Below are positions 43,101 through 51,099 of a stretch of 64,000 nt of DNA, one piece after another. The stretch's first letter is position 1; every line of letters begins with the position of its first letter. Made by a program: the position numbers and the translations under genes. The stretch is from Actinomadura rubteroloni. GTDB lineage: Bacteria > Actinomycetota > Actinomycetes > Streptosporangiales > Streptosporangiaceae. The notes below the pieces were generated by a model that made no database searches, was not told the origin of the DNA, and worked only from the letters and a program-made list of their open reading frames with translations. The stretch spans positions 1,302,001-1,366,000 of the forward strand of contig NZ_MTBP01000001.1 of the NCBI RefSeq assembly GCF_002911665.1, read 5' to 3'.

Positions 43101-43361
43101 ATGGCGAAGGGAACGATCCGTTACTGGGCGGCGGCGAAGGCGGCGGCGGGCACGGCCGAGGAGCCCTACGACGCCGCGACGCTCGCCGACGCGCTGGCCG
43201 ACGCCGCCCGCCGCGCCGGACGGGACGGCGCTTTCGCCCGCGTCGTCGCCCGCAGCTCCTTCCTCGTGGACGGCGACCCGGTCGGGACGCGTCCGCACGC
43301 GTCCGTGCCGCTCCCCGAGGGCGGCGTGGTCGAGGTCCTGCCTCCGTTCGCGGGTGGCTGA
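43101..43361 (+). CDS. MoaD/ThiS-like sulfur carrier protein
   Basis: An 86-residue ubiquitin-fold protein. It starts with [17 protein letters not shown] and ends in the diglycine PPFAGG, which is adenylated and thiocarboxylated in MoaD/ThiS-type carriers. The [10 protein letters not shown] tail is typical of the molybdopterin synthase small subunit. No moa genes are adjacent, so the acceptor pathway is uncertain. It is divergent from glnR. Confidence 0.88.
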   Translation: MAKGTIRYWAAAKAAAGTAEEPYDAATLADALADAARRAGRDGAFARVVARSSFLVDGDPVGTRPHASVPLPEGGVVEVLPPFAGG

Positions 43362-43484
43362 TCTCACACGCCGACTCGTCCCGGAAGGCCATTGCGGGAC
43401 GTCCGGAAGTCACTCCGAGGGGCGACGGCACCGTCCCCGCACCGCGCATAGGGTGTGGCGATCACGTCACGCCGGAGGAGACCC

Positions 43485-44171
43485 ATGCGGAAGTTCCTGC
43501 TCGTCCTGCTGGTCCTGGTCGTGGGCGGCGCGGTCGCCGCGGACCGGATCGGCGTGCGGATCGCGCAGAACCAGATCGCCGAGCGCGTCCAGTCGCAGTA
43601 CGGGCTGGCGCAGCGCCCGGACGTGACCATCCACGGCATCCCGTTCCTCACCCAGGCGCTCGGCGGGAAGTACGGCCACATCGACGTCCGCATCGGCGAC
43701 TGGACCGAGCGCGGTGTCACGGTCTCCGACGTCACCGTGGACATGCGGGACGTCACCGCGCCGCTGGACCAGATCGCGGCGGGCAACTCCAGCGGCGTCG
43801 TCGCGGGGGCGGCCACCGCGTCCGCGCTCGTCCCCTATTCGGCGATCAAGAAGAACGCGCCGAAGGAGATCACGAGCATCCGGCCCGACGGGGACCGGCT
43901 CAAGGTCGGCCTCGCCGGCTCGGTCCTCGGCTTCCAGCTCACCGGCGACGCGGTCGTCAAGCTCAAGCCCACCGCGCAGGGCATCCGGGTCACCCCGGTG
44001 TCGGTCGGCAGCAGCTCGCTCCAGATCCCGGTGGCCGCGCTGAGCTGGACGGTCCCGGTCGCGAACCTGCCCGTCGGGTCCCGCATCAGCGAGCTCACGC
44101 CCACCCCGCAGGGCCTGCGCGTCGCCGCGACCGCCCACAACGTCAACCTGGCCCGCGTCCAGGCCCGCTGA
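43485..44171 (+). CDS. DUF2993 (LmeA-like) membrane-anchored protein
   Basis: A 228-residue protein. The N-terminal hydrophobic segment (about residues 3-20, FLLVLLVLVVGGAVAAD) is a signal anchor. The remainder matches DUF2993: QSQYGLAQRPDVTIHGIPFLTQALGGKYGHIDV. Mycobacterial LmeA of this family acts in lipomannan elongation in the periplasm and has a lipid-binding tubular fold. The ATG at 43485 follows GGAGGAG. The next gene starts about 40 nt later. Confidence 0.88.
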   Translation: MRKFLLVLLVLVVGGAVAADRIGVRIAQNQIAERVQSQYGLAQRPDVTIHGIPFLTQALGGKYGHIDVRIGDWTERGVTVSDVTVDMRDVTAPLDQIAAGNSSGVVAGAATASALVPYSAIKKNAPKEITSIRPDGDRLKVGLAGSVLGFQLTGDAVVKLKPTAQGIRVTPVSVGSSSLQIPVAALSWTVPVANLPVGSRISELTPTPQGLRVAATAHNVNLARVQAR

Positions 44172-44212
44172 GGCCCGGGAACATCCGGATCCGCGCGCGG
44201 GTTGCCCTGAGC

Positions 44213-44632
44213 ATGACGGGACTGTACGTCGCGCTCGGCGTGCTGGCCGCCGCGACGGTCTTCGGGCTCGTCCGGCGGCGCCGCGACGGGGCGCTGCGCG
44301 GAGGAGAGGACATGGACGCGACGGTCGTCGGCCCGGCCGACCTCGACGGCGCCGCGCTCGGCGAGCGCGCCACCCTGCTCCAGTTCTCCAGCGCCTTCTG
44401 CGCGCCCTGCCGGGCCACCCGGCGCGTCCTCGGCGAGGTCGCCGCGATGGTGGACGGCGTCGCGCACGTCGAGCTGGACGCCGAACGGAATCTCGACCTC
44501 GTCCGGCGGCTCGGCGTCCTGCGCACGCCGACCGTCTTCGTCCTCGACGGCACCGGACGCGTCGTCCGCCGCGCCGCCGGCCAGCCACGGAAGGCCGACG
44601 TGATCGCCGCGCTCGGCACGGCCATAGCGTGA
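44213..44632 (+). CDS. Membrane-tethered thioredoxin-like protein
   Basis: A 139-residue protein. One N-terminal TM segment (residues 3-19) and a short basic linker lead into a thioredoxin fold. The active site SSAFCAPCRATRRVL has the CxxC pair, and RTPTVFVLDGTGRVV supplies the cis-Pro loop (RTPT). The topology places the domain probably in the cytosol, given the basic RRRRD after the TM; this is uncertain. It lies next to a sulfur-metabolism operon, which fits a redox role. Confidence 0.88.
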   Translation: MTGLYVALGVLAAATVFGLVRRRRDGALRGGEDMDATVVGPADLDGAALGERATLLQFSSAFCAPCRATRRVLGEVAAMVDGVAHVELDAERNLDLVRRLGVLRTPTVFVLDGTGRVVRRAAGQPRKADVIAALGTAIA

Positions 44633-44702
44633 GACGAACGTGAGCCGGGCCACGCTGACCTGCGGGAAGACCAAGATCTTTCGCTCGCATGCTGAGATGG
44701 AA

Positions 44703-44732
44703 GTGACAGAGTCCCGTTTGTCGGCTTACCAT
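44703..44732 (+). promoter_or_regulatory. Promoter of the sulfur operon
   Basis: GTGACA (44703-44708), 18-nt spacer, TACCAT (44727-44732). The predicted start site G44739 is also the first base of a GTG codon opening the leader ORF, so the leader may be translated from a leaderless transcript. Confidence 0.55.
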
Positions 44733-44738
44733 CGTGCC

Positions 44739-44825
44739 GTGCGTTACTGGACAGAGCAGATGCTCACGAAGCGTCGCGCGGTTGATTTCTGCCGCGTGGC
44801 CGCCTCGCTCTGTCGTATGGCCTGA
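44739..44825 (+). CDS. Short Cys-containing leader peptide (attenuator uORF)
   Basis: From a possibly leaderless GTG at 44739 it encodes 28 residues; from the ATG at 44760, 21 residues. The C-terminal part (KRRAVDFCRVAASLCRMA) matches the short leader peptides found upstream of actinobacterial sulfur genes, with two Cys codons near the end. In mycobacteria, Cys-rich leaderless ORFs upstream of the same DUF4395-sulfurtransferase-sseC operon act as cysteine-responsive attenuators. That mechanism is proposed here by analogy. A 16-bp palindrome (44870-44885) lies between this ORF and the next gene. Confidence 0.7.
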   Translation: MRYWTEQMLTKRRAVDFCRVAASLCRMA

Positions 44826-44869
44826 GGCATCGAGCCCGCCAACCCCGAGCACCTCGCCTTCGCCGAGTC

Positions 44870-44885
44870 CCGCCCGATCGGGCGG
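44870..44885 (+). promoter_or_regulatory. Palindrome in the sulfur-operon leader
   Basis: CCGCCCGATCGGGCGG is fully self-complementary. It could form a hairpin in the leader transcript whose folding depends on translation of the Cys ORF. Confidence 0.4.
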
Positions 44886-44929
44886 CGAAGAACGAAAGCA
44901 CGCACCTTCTACCGCGCCGGGAGTTCGTG

Positions 44930-45367
44930 ATGCAGGTCGATCCGCGCGCGCAGCGTTTCGCCGCCGCCGTGACGTCCGTCGTCCTCATCGCCGTCCTGGT
45001 CAACGGGAACACGGTGCTGCTCGCCGCTCAGGCCCTGGTCTTCGCACTCGCGACGGTCTTCGGTATGCGGTTCGCCCCGTACGGACTGGTCTTCAAAGCG
45101 CTGATCCGGCCCCGCGTCGGTCCGCCCGCGGAGACCGAGGACGCCCGGCCGCCCCGGTTCGCCCAGGGCGTCGGCCTCGTCTTCGCGCTGGCCGGAACCG
45201 CCGGGTACGCCCTCGGGATCACCTGGCTCGGCATCGTTGCCACCGCCCTCGCGCTGGGTGCGGCATTCCTGAACGCGGCGTTCGGGTTCTGCCTCGGCTG
45301 CGAGATGTATCTGCTGATCCGCCGTATCACCACGAAGAAACACTCCAACAGGGAGGTTCCCGTATGA
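44930..45367 (+). CDS. DUF4395 membrane protein
   Basis: A 145-residue protein with four predicted TM segments (about 9-30, 33-48, 86-104, 107-128). It has the family FGFCLGCEMYL motif, whose two Cys suggest thiol chemistry or metal binding, and MQVDPRAQRFAAAVTSV at the start. GGGAG lies before the ATG at 44930. The stop overlaps the sulfurtransferase start (ATGA). The same gene order in mycobacteria (DUF4395, CysA-type sulfurtransferase, SseC) supports a role in sulfur handling; its exact role is unknown. Confidence 0.9.
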   Translation: MQVDPRAQRFAAAVTSVVLIAVLVNGNTVLLAAQALVFALATVFGMRFAPYGLVFKALIRPRVGPPAETEDARPPRFAQGVGLVFALAGTAGYALGITWLGIVATALALGAAFLNAAFGFCLGCEMYLLIRRITTKKHSNREVPV

Positions 45368-46203
45368 GCCGCTCCGACGTCCTGGTGGACGCCGACTGGG
45401 TGGACGCCCACCTTGACGACCCCGGCCTGGTGCTGGTCGAGGTCGACGAGGACGTCTCCGCTTACGACAAGGGCCACATCCGTGGCGCCGTGAAGATCGA
45501 CTGGAAGACGGAGCTGCAGGACCCCGTCCGCCGCGACTTCGTCGACAAGACGGGCTTCGAGCAGCTCCTGTCGTCCAAGGGCATCGCCAACGACGACCTC
45601 GTCATCCTCTACGGCGGCAACAACAACTGGTTCGCGGCCTACGCGTACTGGTACTTCAAGCTGTACGGGCACGAGAAGGTGCAGCTCCTCGACGGCGGCC
45701 GCAAGAAGTGGGAGCTGGACTCCCGCGAGCTGGTCGAGGACGTCCCGTCCCGTCCGGCCACGCAGTACCAGGCCAAGGAGCAGGACCTGGCGATCCGCGC
45801 CTTCCGCGACGAGGTCGTGGACGCGATCGGCACGAAGAACCTGATCGACGTCCGGTCGCCCGACGAGTTCAGCGGCAAGCTGCTCGCCCCGGCGCACCTG
45901 CCGCAGGAGCAGTCGCAGCGGGCCGGGCACGTCCCGACCGCGCGCAGCATCCCGTGGTCGAAGGCCGCCAACGACGACGGGACGTTCAAGTCCAACGACG
46001 AGCTGCGCGAGCTGTACAGCGCGGCCGGCGTGGACCTGAACAAGGACACCATCGCCTACTGCCGGATCGGTGAGCGCTCGTCGCACACCTGGTTCGCGCT
46101 CCGTGAGCTGCTCGGCCTGGAGAACGTCAAGAACTACGACGGCTCCTGGACCGAGTACGGCTCGCTGGTCGGTGTGCCGATCGAGCTCGGCGAGCCCAAG
46201 TAA
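45364..46203 (+). CDS. Thiosulfate sulfurtransferase (rhodanese, CysA/SseA type)
   Basis: A 279-residue protein with two rhodanese domains. The inactive first domain has VLVEVDEDVSAYDKGHIRGAV. The second carries the active-site loop YCRIGERSSHTW, with the Cys that takes the persulfide. The length is normal. It transfers sulfane sulfur from thiosulfate to cyanide or thiols. It is co-translated with the DUF4395 gene (ATGA overlap) and followed after 65 nt by the sseC-like gene, the usual actinobacterial sulfur unit. Confidence 0.95.
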   Translation: MSRSDVLVDADWVDAHLDDPGLVLVEVDEDVSAYDKGHIRGAVKIDWKTELQDPVRRDFVDKTGFEQLLSSKGIANDDLVILYGGNNNWFAAYAYWYFKLYGHEKVQLLDGGRKKWELDSRELVEDVPSRPATQYQAKEQDLAIRAFRDEVVDAIGTKNLIDVRSPDEFSGKLLAPAHLPQEQSQRAGHVPTARSIPWSKAANDDGTFKSNDELRELYSAAGVDLNKDTIAYCRIGERSSHTWFALRELLGLENVKNYDGSWTEYGSLVGVPIELGEPK

Positions 46204-46268
46204 CACCCCTTTTCCCCGCGACCCGCGGAGTCCCACCCCGCCGTGCCAGGCGGAGAAGGAGAAACGAC

Positions 46269-46577
46269 ATGACTCAGGGCTGCGCAGCGCCCGCGCAGAC
46301 GGCGCACCTTCCCGCGACCGTCGACCTGGCCAACGAAGCCGTCATCCAGGGCACCGTCACCCGTGACGGCGCCCCCGTTTCCAGCGCTTATGCCCGTCTC
46401 CTCGACGCGACCGGCGAGTTCACCGCCGAAGTCGTGACGGGCGACGAGGGCGTGTTCCGGTTCTTCGCCGCCGACGGCGACTGGACCGTGCGCGTGCTCG
46501 CCGCCGGGGGCGTGAGCGTCGACAACACCGTCACCGCCCGGACGGGGGAGGTGGCGGCCCTGTCGGTCGCCATCTGA
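46269..46577 (+). CDS. sseC: DUF1416 protein (SseC)
   Basis: A 102-residue protein of the DUF1416 family: MTQGCAAP with a conserved early Cys, a transthyretin-like beta-sandwich (VIQGTVTRDGAPVSSAYARLLD), and GVFRFFAADGDWTVRVLA. In actinobacteria it always follows the CysA/SseA sulfurtransferase and is implicated in sulfur delivery. A clear AGGAGAA ribosome site precedes the ATG. A 14-bp hairpin follows it. Confidence 0.92.
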   Translation: MTQGCAAPAQTAHLPATVDLANEAVIQGTVTRDGAPVSSAYARLLDATGEFTAEVVTGDEGVFRFFAADGDWTVRVLAAGGVSVDNTVTARTGEVAALSVAI

Positions 46578-46598
46578 TCCGCGCCGCGAGGCACGTCC

Positions 46599-46629
46599 AC
46601 GGCCCCGTCCCGCTCCGGGACGGGGCCGT
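46599..46629. terminator. Terminator after sseC
   Basis: Perfect 14-bp arms ACGGCCCCGTCCCG (46599-46612) and CGGGACGGGGCCGT (46616-46629) with a 3-nt loop, between convergent genes. Confidence 0.8.
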
Positions 46630-46639
46630 CGCCTTGCCG

Positions 46640-46960
46640 TCAGCGCGAGATCTTCAGCTTCACCTCGCTAGGAGTGATCTTCTCGGCGGTGACGTTGAAG
46701 GGGCCGACCTGCTGGGTGTTGTTCACGCTCACGGTGGCGGGGACGCCGCCGACCGAGATGCGCGCCTGGCCGCCTTGGACGTCGATGAGCCGGACCGTGA
46801 TGTCGAGCACCTCGACCGTCCGTGCCCCGTCGGTGAACGTGATGGTGCAGGACGAGTTCACGCAGGAGCTGCCGGCGCAGCTCGCGGCCGTGCTGAGGAC
46901 GCCGCCGAACGCGATGAGGGCTGCGGCGCCGAGGCTCGCGGTCTTTCTGGGGATGGCCAT
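46640..46960 (-). CDS. Small secreted protein downstream of a mycosin
   Basis: A 106-residue protein with a signal peptide (MAIPRKTASLGAAALIAFGG) and a Cys-rich start of the mature part (SCAGSSCVNSSC, three Cys). A beta-rich remainder follows (ARISVGGVPATVSVNNTQQVG). The first Cys follows TAA, which is not a good lipobox, so it is probably soluble with disulphides. It lies 42 nt after mycP on the same strand and may be co-transcribed. No known family recognised; a link to the T7SS is only positional. Confidence 0.68.
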   Translation of the reverse strand: MAIPRKTASLGAAALIAFGGVLSTAASCAGSSCVNSSCTITFTDGARTVEVLDITVRLIDVQGGQARISVGGVPATVSVNNTQQVGPFNVTAEKITPSEVKLKISR

Positions 46961-47002
46961 GATCCGCGAATCTAGCGGGCGTTCTGTCCCGGTAACAACC
47001 GG

Positions 47003-48205
47003 TCAGCGGTACCGCGGGGTGTGCGGCTCCTCGGCGACGACGACCCGTCCCGGACGCCAGCCGCGCCGTCGTCCGAGCGGCAGCACCGCCCCGACGGCCG
47101 CGACCACCGCCGCGAGCCCGATCCCGCCGCCCGCGACGCCGAACGCGATGTTCCGCTGCCGCGGGTCGACGCGCTTGGCCGGGACCATCTCCACCGGCGC
47201 GAGCGCCCCCGCCGCCGGTGCTCCCGACGGGCCGCCGCCCGACAGCACCGCCGTCACCGCCTCGTACGGGTTGACCATGCCCGCGCCGCTGCCCGCGCCC
47301 TTGCCGCCGTCGGCGGTGCGCTCCAGCCGGTTCTTGATCTGCACGGGCGTCAGGTCCGGGTAGGCCTGGCGGATCAGCGCGACGACGCCGGCGACGATGG
47401 GGGCGGCGAAGCTCGTCCCGTCCTTGGCGATGTAGCGGCCGTCCGCCGACGCGGTGATGATGTCCTTGCCCGGCGCGATGACCGTGACGGGCGTCTTCGG
47501 GTTGGAGAACGTGGTGATGGAGCCCGTCCGGTCCACGGCGCCGACCGTGATCACGCCGGGGTAGCCGCCCGGGTACATCAGCTCGGGGACGTCGCCCTTC
47601 TCCCGGTCCAGGTTCCCCGCCGCCGCCACCACCGGGATGTTCCGCGCCAGCGCGTGCTTGACGGCCGCGCGCAGCCGGGGGTCGTCGGAGATCGACTGGG
47701 TGGAGATGTTGATGACGTCCGCGTGCTTGGCGATGGCCTCCTCGATGCCCTTGGCGGCCAGCCCGCTGTCCACGCCGGACGACTGCGCGGCGAACTTGAC
47801 CGGCAGGATCTTCGCGTCCGGCGCGACGCCGTAGAACGGGGTCACGCCGCGCTTGGCGGCGATGAGGGCGGCGACCTCGGTGCCGTGCCCGACGCAGTCG
47901 GCCTGCCCGGACTTGCTCACGTCCACCGTCGGCAGCAACTGCCCGGCGAGCTGCGGGTTCGCGCCGCTGACCCCGCTGTCCACGACGGCGACGGTGACGC
48001 CCTTGCCGGTCGCCTTGTCGTGCGCGGCCTTGACGTTCAGCGTCTCCAGCCACCACGGCGCGGGCTCCTGCTGGAGCTGCGCCTTGCCGTACGCGCCCTG
48101 TTCGGGGGAACAGTTGGCGGGGGCGCGCGGCGCGGCCTGCGCCGCCGGGGCCGCCGCCAGCGGCGCGACGCACCCGGCCAGCACGGCGATCGCCGTCCAC
48201 CTCAT
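47003..48205 (-). CDS. mycP: Type VII secretion mycosin (subtilisin-like protease MycP)
   Basis: A 400-residue S8 serine protease. Signal peptide (residues 1-25), Asp in VAVVDSGVSGANPQL, His in CVGHGTEVAALI, oxyanion Asn in AAAGN and Ser in DGTSFAAPIVAG. A Pro/Ala linker and a C-terminal TM segment (about 355-380, NIAFGVAGGGIGLAAVVAAVG) precede a basic tail. The ATG at 48205 with GGAAGG upstream fits the signal peptide. It belongs to the EccB/C/D locus downstream, so it is the likely mycosin of this T7SS. It is a distinct paralogue of the one at 21294, with the usual GHGT motif. Confidence 0.93.
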   Translation of the reverse strand: MRWTAIAVLAGCVAPLAAAPAAQAAPRAPANCSPEQGAYGKAQLQQEPAPWWLETLNVKAAHDKATGKGVTVAVVDSGVSGANPQLAGQLLPTVDVSKSGQADCVGHGTEVAALIAAKRGVTPFYGVAPDAKILPVKFAAQSSGVDSGLAAKGIEEAIAKHADVINISTQSISDDPRLRAAVKHALARNIPVVAAAGNLDREKGDVPELMYPGGYPGVITVGAVDRTGSITTFSNPKTPVTVIAPGKDIITASADGRYIAKDGTSFAAPIVAGVVALIRQAYPDLTPVQIKNRLERTADGGKGAGSGAGMVNPYEAVTAVLSGGGPSGAPAAGALAPVEMVPAKRVDPRQRNIAFGVAGGGIGLAAVVAAVGAVLPLGRRRGWRPGRVVVAEEPHTPRYR

Positions 48206-48355
48206 GGTCACAGCCTTCCAGGGAGTCATCGAGGGCCGCACAGAACTTTAGGGGATACGCCCGCAAAGCGCCCGAGCCGAAGTCGTGACGGGCCACGGGT
48301 CTTGCCCCTATCCTGCCGGAAGCTCCCCAGCGTCCCCTACCGGAAACGCACGGCG

Positions 48356-48853
48356 ATGTACCCTCCCTCGGCCCCTCGCCCGTCCCCCTGGTCTCCCGCG
48401 CCGCCGCCTCCGCCGGGCTCCAACTGGTCCCGGGTCAGCCGCCGCGGCAAGATCTTCTTCCTCGTCCTCGCCGCCGGCGCCCTGGCTTTCTCCCTCGGCA
48501 TCGCCGGCCTGTTCTTCCTTCTGTCGGGCGACACCGAGTACAGGACGCTCGATCCGATGGCGAGCAAGCCGTACAGGTCCTACGCGCCTTTCACCGGCGA
48601 ATGCTTCGACGAGGAAGCCATACTGCGCAAGTGCTCCGACGACCGTGCGCGCTGGAAGGTCGCGGGCGAGGTCCGGAGCAGGACGCCGCCCGCCGGCGCG
48701 GCGGGAACGACCTTCGTGACCGGTGCCCCGGTGACCGCCGTCTGCTCGCAGCACGCGGGGGCGATCGCCCTCTACTGGGTGAACGACTGGCGGTACAAGT
48801 CCGGGTCCGACGACAGGTACACCACCTACTGCTTCACCGCCGTGAACCACTAG
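48356..48853 (+). CDS. Pro-rich single-pass membrane protein in the T7SS locus
   Basis: A 165-residue protein. Residues 1-28 are Pro/Ser-rich and cytosolic. One TM segment lies at about 33-56 (FFLVLAAGALAFSLGIAGLFF). The outside part of about 105 residues has four Cys (TGECFD, LRKCSDD, TAVCSQH, YTTYCFTA), probably two disulphides. It is divergent from mycP and upstream of the EspC-like gene. It is not similar to EccE in size or topology. It may be a sensor or an accessory component. Confidence 0.68.
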   Translation: MYPPSAPRPSPWSPAPPPPPGSNWSRVSRRGKIFFLVLAAGALAFSLGIAGLFFLLSGDTEYRTLDPMASKPYRSYAPFTGECFDEEAILRKCSDDRARWKVAGEVRSRTPPAGAAGTTFVTGAPVTAVCSQHAGAIALYWVNDWRYKSGSDDRYTTYCFTAVNH

Positions 48854-48905
48854 ACGCCGCAGAACGATCCAACATGGCGATCCCCCCGCCATCGGAAGGC
48901 ACCGC

Positions 48906-49202
48906 ATGACTATCCAGATCGACCCCGACCGCATCGCCAAGCACGGCCAGGACGTCGGGAAAATCAAGGACGGCGACTACGAGAACGCCCGCAAGGAACT
49001 GAACGACAACGGGACGGTCGAGGGCGGAGACTTCTCCATCGTCGGCAACACGGCCTCGATGCTGTATCCGATGGGCCTCCAGTTCGCGTACGAGACGCTC
49101 AACAGCCATCGGGACATGCTGGCGGACTTCGCGAAGAAGGTAGAAAACACCGCGAAGACGTACCGCGCGTCCGAGCAGTCCAGCACGATCAAGACGGTCT
49201 GA
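48906..49202 (+). CDS. EspC-like T7SS secretion-associated protein
   Basis: A 98-residue soluble helical protein (IQIDPDRIAKHGQDVGKIKD, then LQFAYETLNSHRDMLADFAKKVENTAKTYRASEQ). The YRASE near the C-terminus fits the YxxxD/E T7SS signal. It is homologous in layout to the gene at 56595; both are followed within 11 nt by a large helical/membrane-active protein. By analogy with EspC it is probably co-secreted with or required by its downstream partner. Confidence 0.8.
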   Translation: MTIQIDPDRIAKHGQDVGKIKDGDYENARKELNDNGTVEGGDFSIVGNTASMLYPMGLQFAYETLNSHRDMLADFAKKVENTAKTYRASEQSSTIKTV

Positions 49203-49213
49203 GGGAAGAGTCG

Positions 49214-50524
49214 ATGTCCGGCACGTTCAACTCGTACGGGTCGCTGATGTCCGCCGCGCAGATGACGGCGGGCGGCGCGCAGATCGTCCTGCCGCCCGTG
49301 ATCTGGATCGCGACGGAGTTCAAGCTCGCCAACGGCAACCCGGTCAACCTGGAGAAGGCCGCGGAGTCCTGGGACAAGACGGCGAAGGGCCTCCAGAAGA
49401 CCGCGCAGGAACTGAAGCAGTCGCTCCAGGCGATCCCGGCGCAGGCGTGGACGGCGCAGGACCGCGACGCCTACGCCAAGAAGGTGGACGAGTTCTGCCA
49501 GCAGCTCGACATCGTCGCCACGTTCTGCCAGGCCGTCTCGATCGCGTTGATCGCCTACGCGTACGCGATGCTCGTCTACGCGATCTTCGCCATGGGGATG
49601 GGCGTTTTCGTCGCCGCGCTCGCGGTCGCCTTCATCGCAGCCGCCGCCGGGGTCTTCACGGCCGTCGCCTGCCCGGAGATCGAGGCCGTCGCCGCGACCT
49701 GCCTGACGATCACGACGGTCGCGACCGGGATCCTCGGCGCCGCAGCGTCCATCGCCGGCATGGTCTTCCAAGGCGGCGCGATGCTCGCCGCGCTCCAGGA
49801 GTACGCGCACGGCGACGAGGGCGCGCTGACCGACTTCCGGCAGGCCGAGGCGACGGGCGCGGCGACGGCGCTGGCCAACGGCGCGCAGAACGCGATCAAC
49901 GCCGGGCTCACCGTCGCCGGGGCGCGGGGGATGGGCAAGGGCTCGCCGATCTCCAACGTCGATCTGGACGCGGACCGCAACGCCAACCACACCTGGAACA
50001 TCGGCGGCGGCGCAACGTACAAGACGCCGACCGGCACCGAGATCACCGGCGGCGGCCACGTGAAGTGGGGCGACCACGGGCTCGCCGGCGGGGACCTGTC
50101 GGGCGGCGTGAAGGTCGGCGGCGTCGCGTCGGTCAACGGGAACGCCGAGTACACCGACGAGGACGGCATCGGCCAGGGCAAGGGCGGCGAGATCAAGTAC
50201 GGCGCCCAGGGAACCCTTTCGACGCCCGACAGCCTCGGATTCAACAACCCGACGCGGCTCCCGGACCCGAACGGCGGCAAGAACGACAGCCTCCCGCTTC
50301 CGTCGGCGGGCATCACCGGCGGAATCAGCGGCTCGCACAATTTCGGCGACGGCTCGGGCACCATTTCCGGCAACGCGGGCGTGCAGGTCAACGGCCAGGA
50401 CGGCTACAAGCGAACCGAGACCTATGCCGACGACGGCAAGGGCGGCTATAAGACCACGGACCAGACTGACACCCCCTTCTACACGAAGAAGAAAGAGGAC
50501 AAGGCCCCGCCGTGGGACCTCTGA
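49214..50524 (+). CDS. T7SS effector candidate with Gly-rich beta repeat C-terminus
   Basis: A 436-residue protein. Residues 1-110 are a WXG100-like helical domain (WDKTAKGLQKTAQELKQSL, AQAWTAQDRDAYAKKV). Residues about 110-195 contain two or three hydrophobic Ala-rich segments able to insert in membranes. Residues 235-400 are Gly-rich alternating strands (GGGATYKTPTGTEITGGG, GGVKVGGVASVNGNAEY). The tail is charged (YTKKKEDKAPPWDL). The start lies 11 nt after the EspC-like gene. The closest parallel in the window is the gene at 56934. No enzymatic motif is visible; a secreted pore or surface protein is possible. Confidence 0.7.
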   Translation: MSGTFNSYGSLMSAAQMTAGGAQIVLPPVIWIATEFKLANGNPVNLEKAAESWDKTAKGLQKTAQELKQSLQAIPAQAWTAQDRDAYAKKVDEFCQQLDIVATFCQAVSIALIAYAYAMLVYAIFAMGMGVFVAALAVAFIAAAAGVFTAVACPEIEAVAATCLTITTVATGILGAAASIAGMVFQGGAMLAALQEYAHGDEGALTDFRQAEATGAATALANGAQNAINAGLTVAGARGMGKGSPISNVDLDADRNANHTWNIGGGATYKTPTGTEITGGGHVKWGDHGLAGGDLSGGVKVGGVASVNGNAEYTDEDGIGQGKGGEIKYGAQGTLSTPDSLGFNNPTRLPDPNGGKNDSLPLPSAGITGGISGSHNFGDGSGTISGNAGVQVNGQDGYKRTETYADDGKGGYKTTDQTDTPFYTKKKEDKAPPWDL

Positions 50525-50546
50525 GTCGTCCGGCCTGACATGACGA

Positions 50547-50575
50547 ACGGCCCCGGGAAGGCTTCCCGGGGCCGT
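50547..50575. terminator. Bidirectional terminator
   Basis: Perfect 14-bp arms ACGGCCCCGGGAAG and CTTCCCGGGGCCGT with a 1-nt centre, between the effector gene and the convergent YbaB gene. Confidence 0.8.
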
Positions 50576-50589
50576 CTCGCGCGATGGGG

Positions 50590-51069
50590 TCAGCGGGGGC
50601 CGGGGCGGTTCGGGCCGTTGTAGTTGTCCATCGCCTCCTTGGCGCGCTGCTGCTGCACGCCCAGCTCGCGCGCCAGGTCCCGCATCTGCCCGGCGAACCC
50701 GTTGGCGATCTTGTCGAGGGACGCCAGCGCGCCCGCCGGGTCCATGCCCTTCGCCGGGTCGTCGGACATCTTGAACATCGATGCGCTGGCCTCCTGCACC
50801 TTCTTCTGGAGGTCCTGCGCGGCGGCGTTCACGGCCGTCCGGACGGCGTCGCTCAGCTCGGCGGCCGGGAGGCGCATCGCGCGCGGGTCCAGGTCGAGCT
50901 TCGTCAGGCCGCCCTCGGTGCGGTACTCGGCGACGATCCGTCCGTCGGCGGCCTCGCCTCTCCCGACGGCCGCGTTGATGGCGTCCTGCATCTGGGAGAA
51001 GTCGCCCATCTGACGTTCCATGTCGCGCTGGAACGCTTCAAATCCGGGACCGAGGCTGAATTCCGCCAT
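50590..51069 (-). CDS. YbaB/EbfC-fold protein linked to eccC
   Basis: A 159-residue protein with an N-terminal helix (FEAFQRDMERQMGDFSQMQDAINAAV), the YbaB core strands (GRIVAEYRTEGGLTKLDLDPRAMRLPAAELSDAV) and a long helical tail. YbaB/EbfC proteins bind DNA as dimers, but members beside ESX genes of actinomycetes are of unknown function. It lies 30 nt after the eccC stop on the same strand, so it is co-transcribed. It may be a chaperone or structural partner of T7SS substrates; DNA binding is not excluded. Confidence 0.85.
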   Translation of the reverse strand: MAEFSLGPGFEAFQRDMERQMGDFSQMQDAINAAVGRGEAADGRIVAEYRTEGGLTKLDLDPRAMRLPAAELSDAVRTAVNAAAQDLQKKVQEASASMFKMSDDPAKGMDPAGALASLDKIANGFAGQMRDLARELGVQQQRAKEAMDNYNGPNRPGPR

Positions 51070-51099
51070 CGCTTGCCTAGCCTTTCCGTGGGGAGCGGA

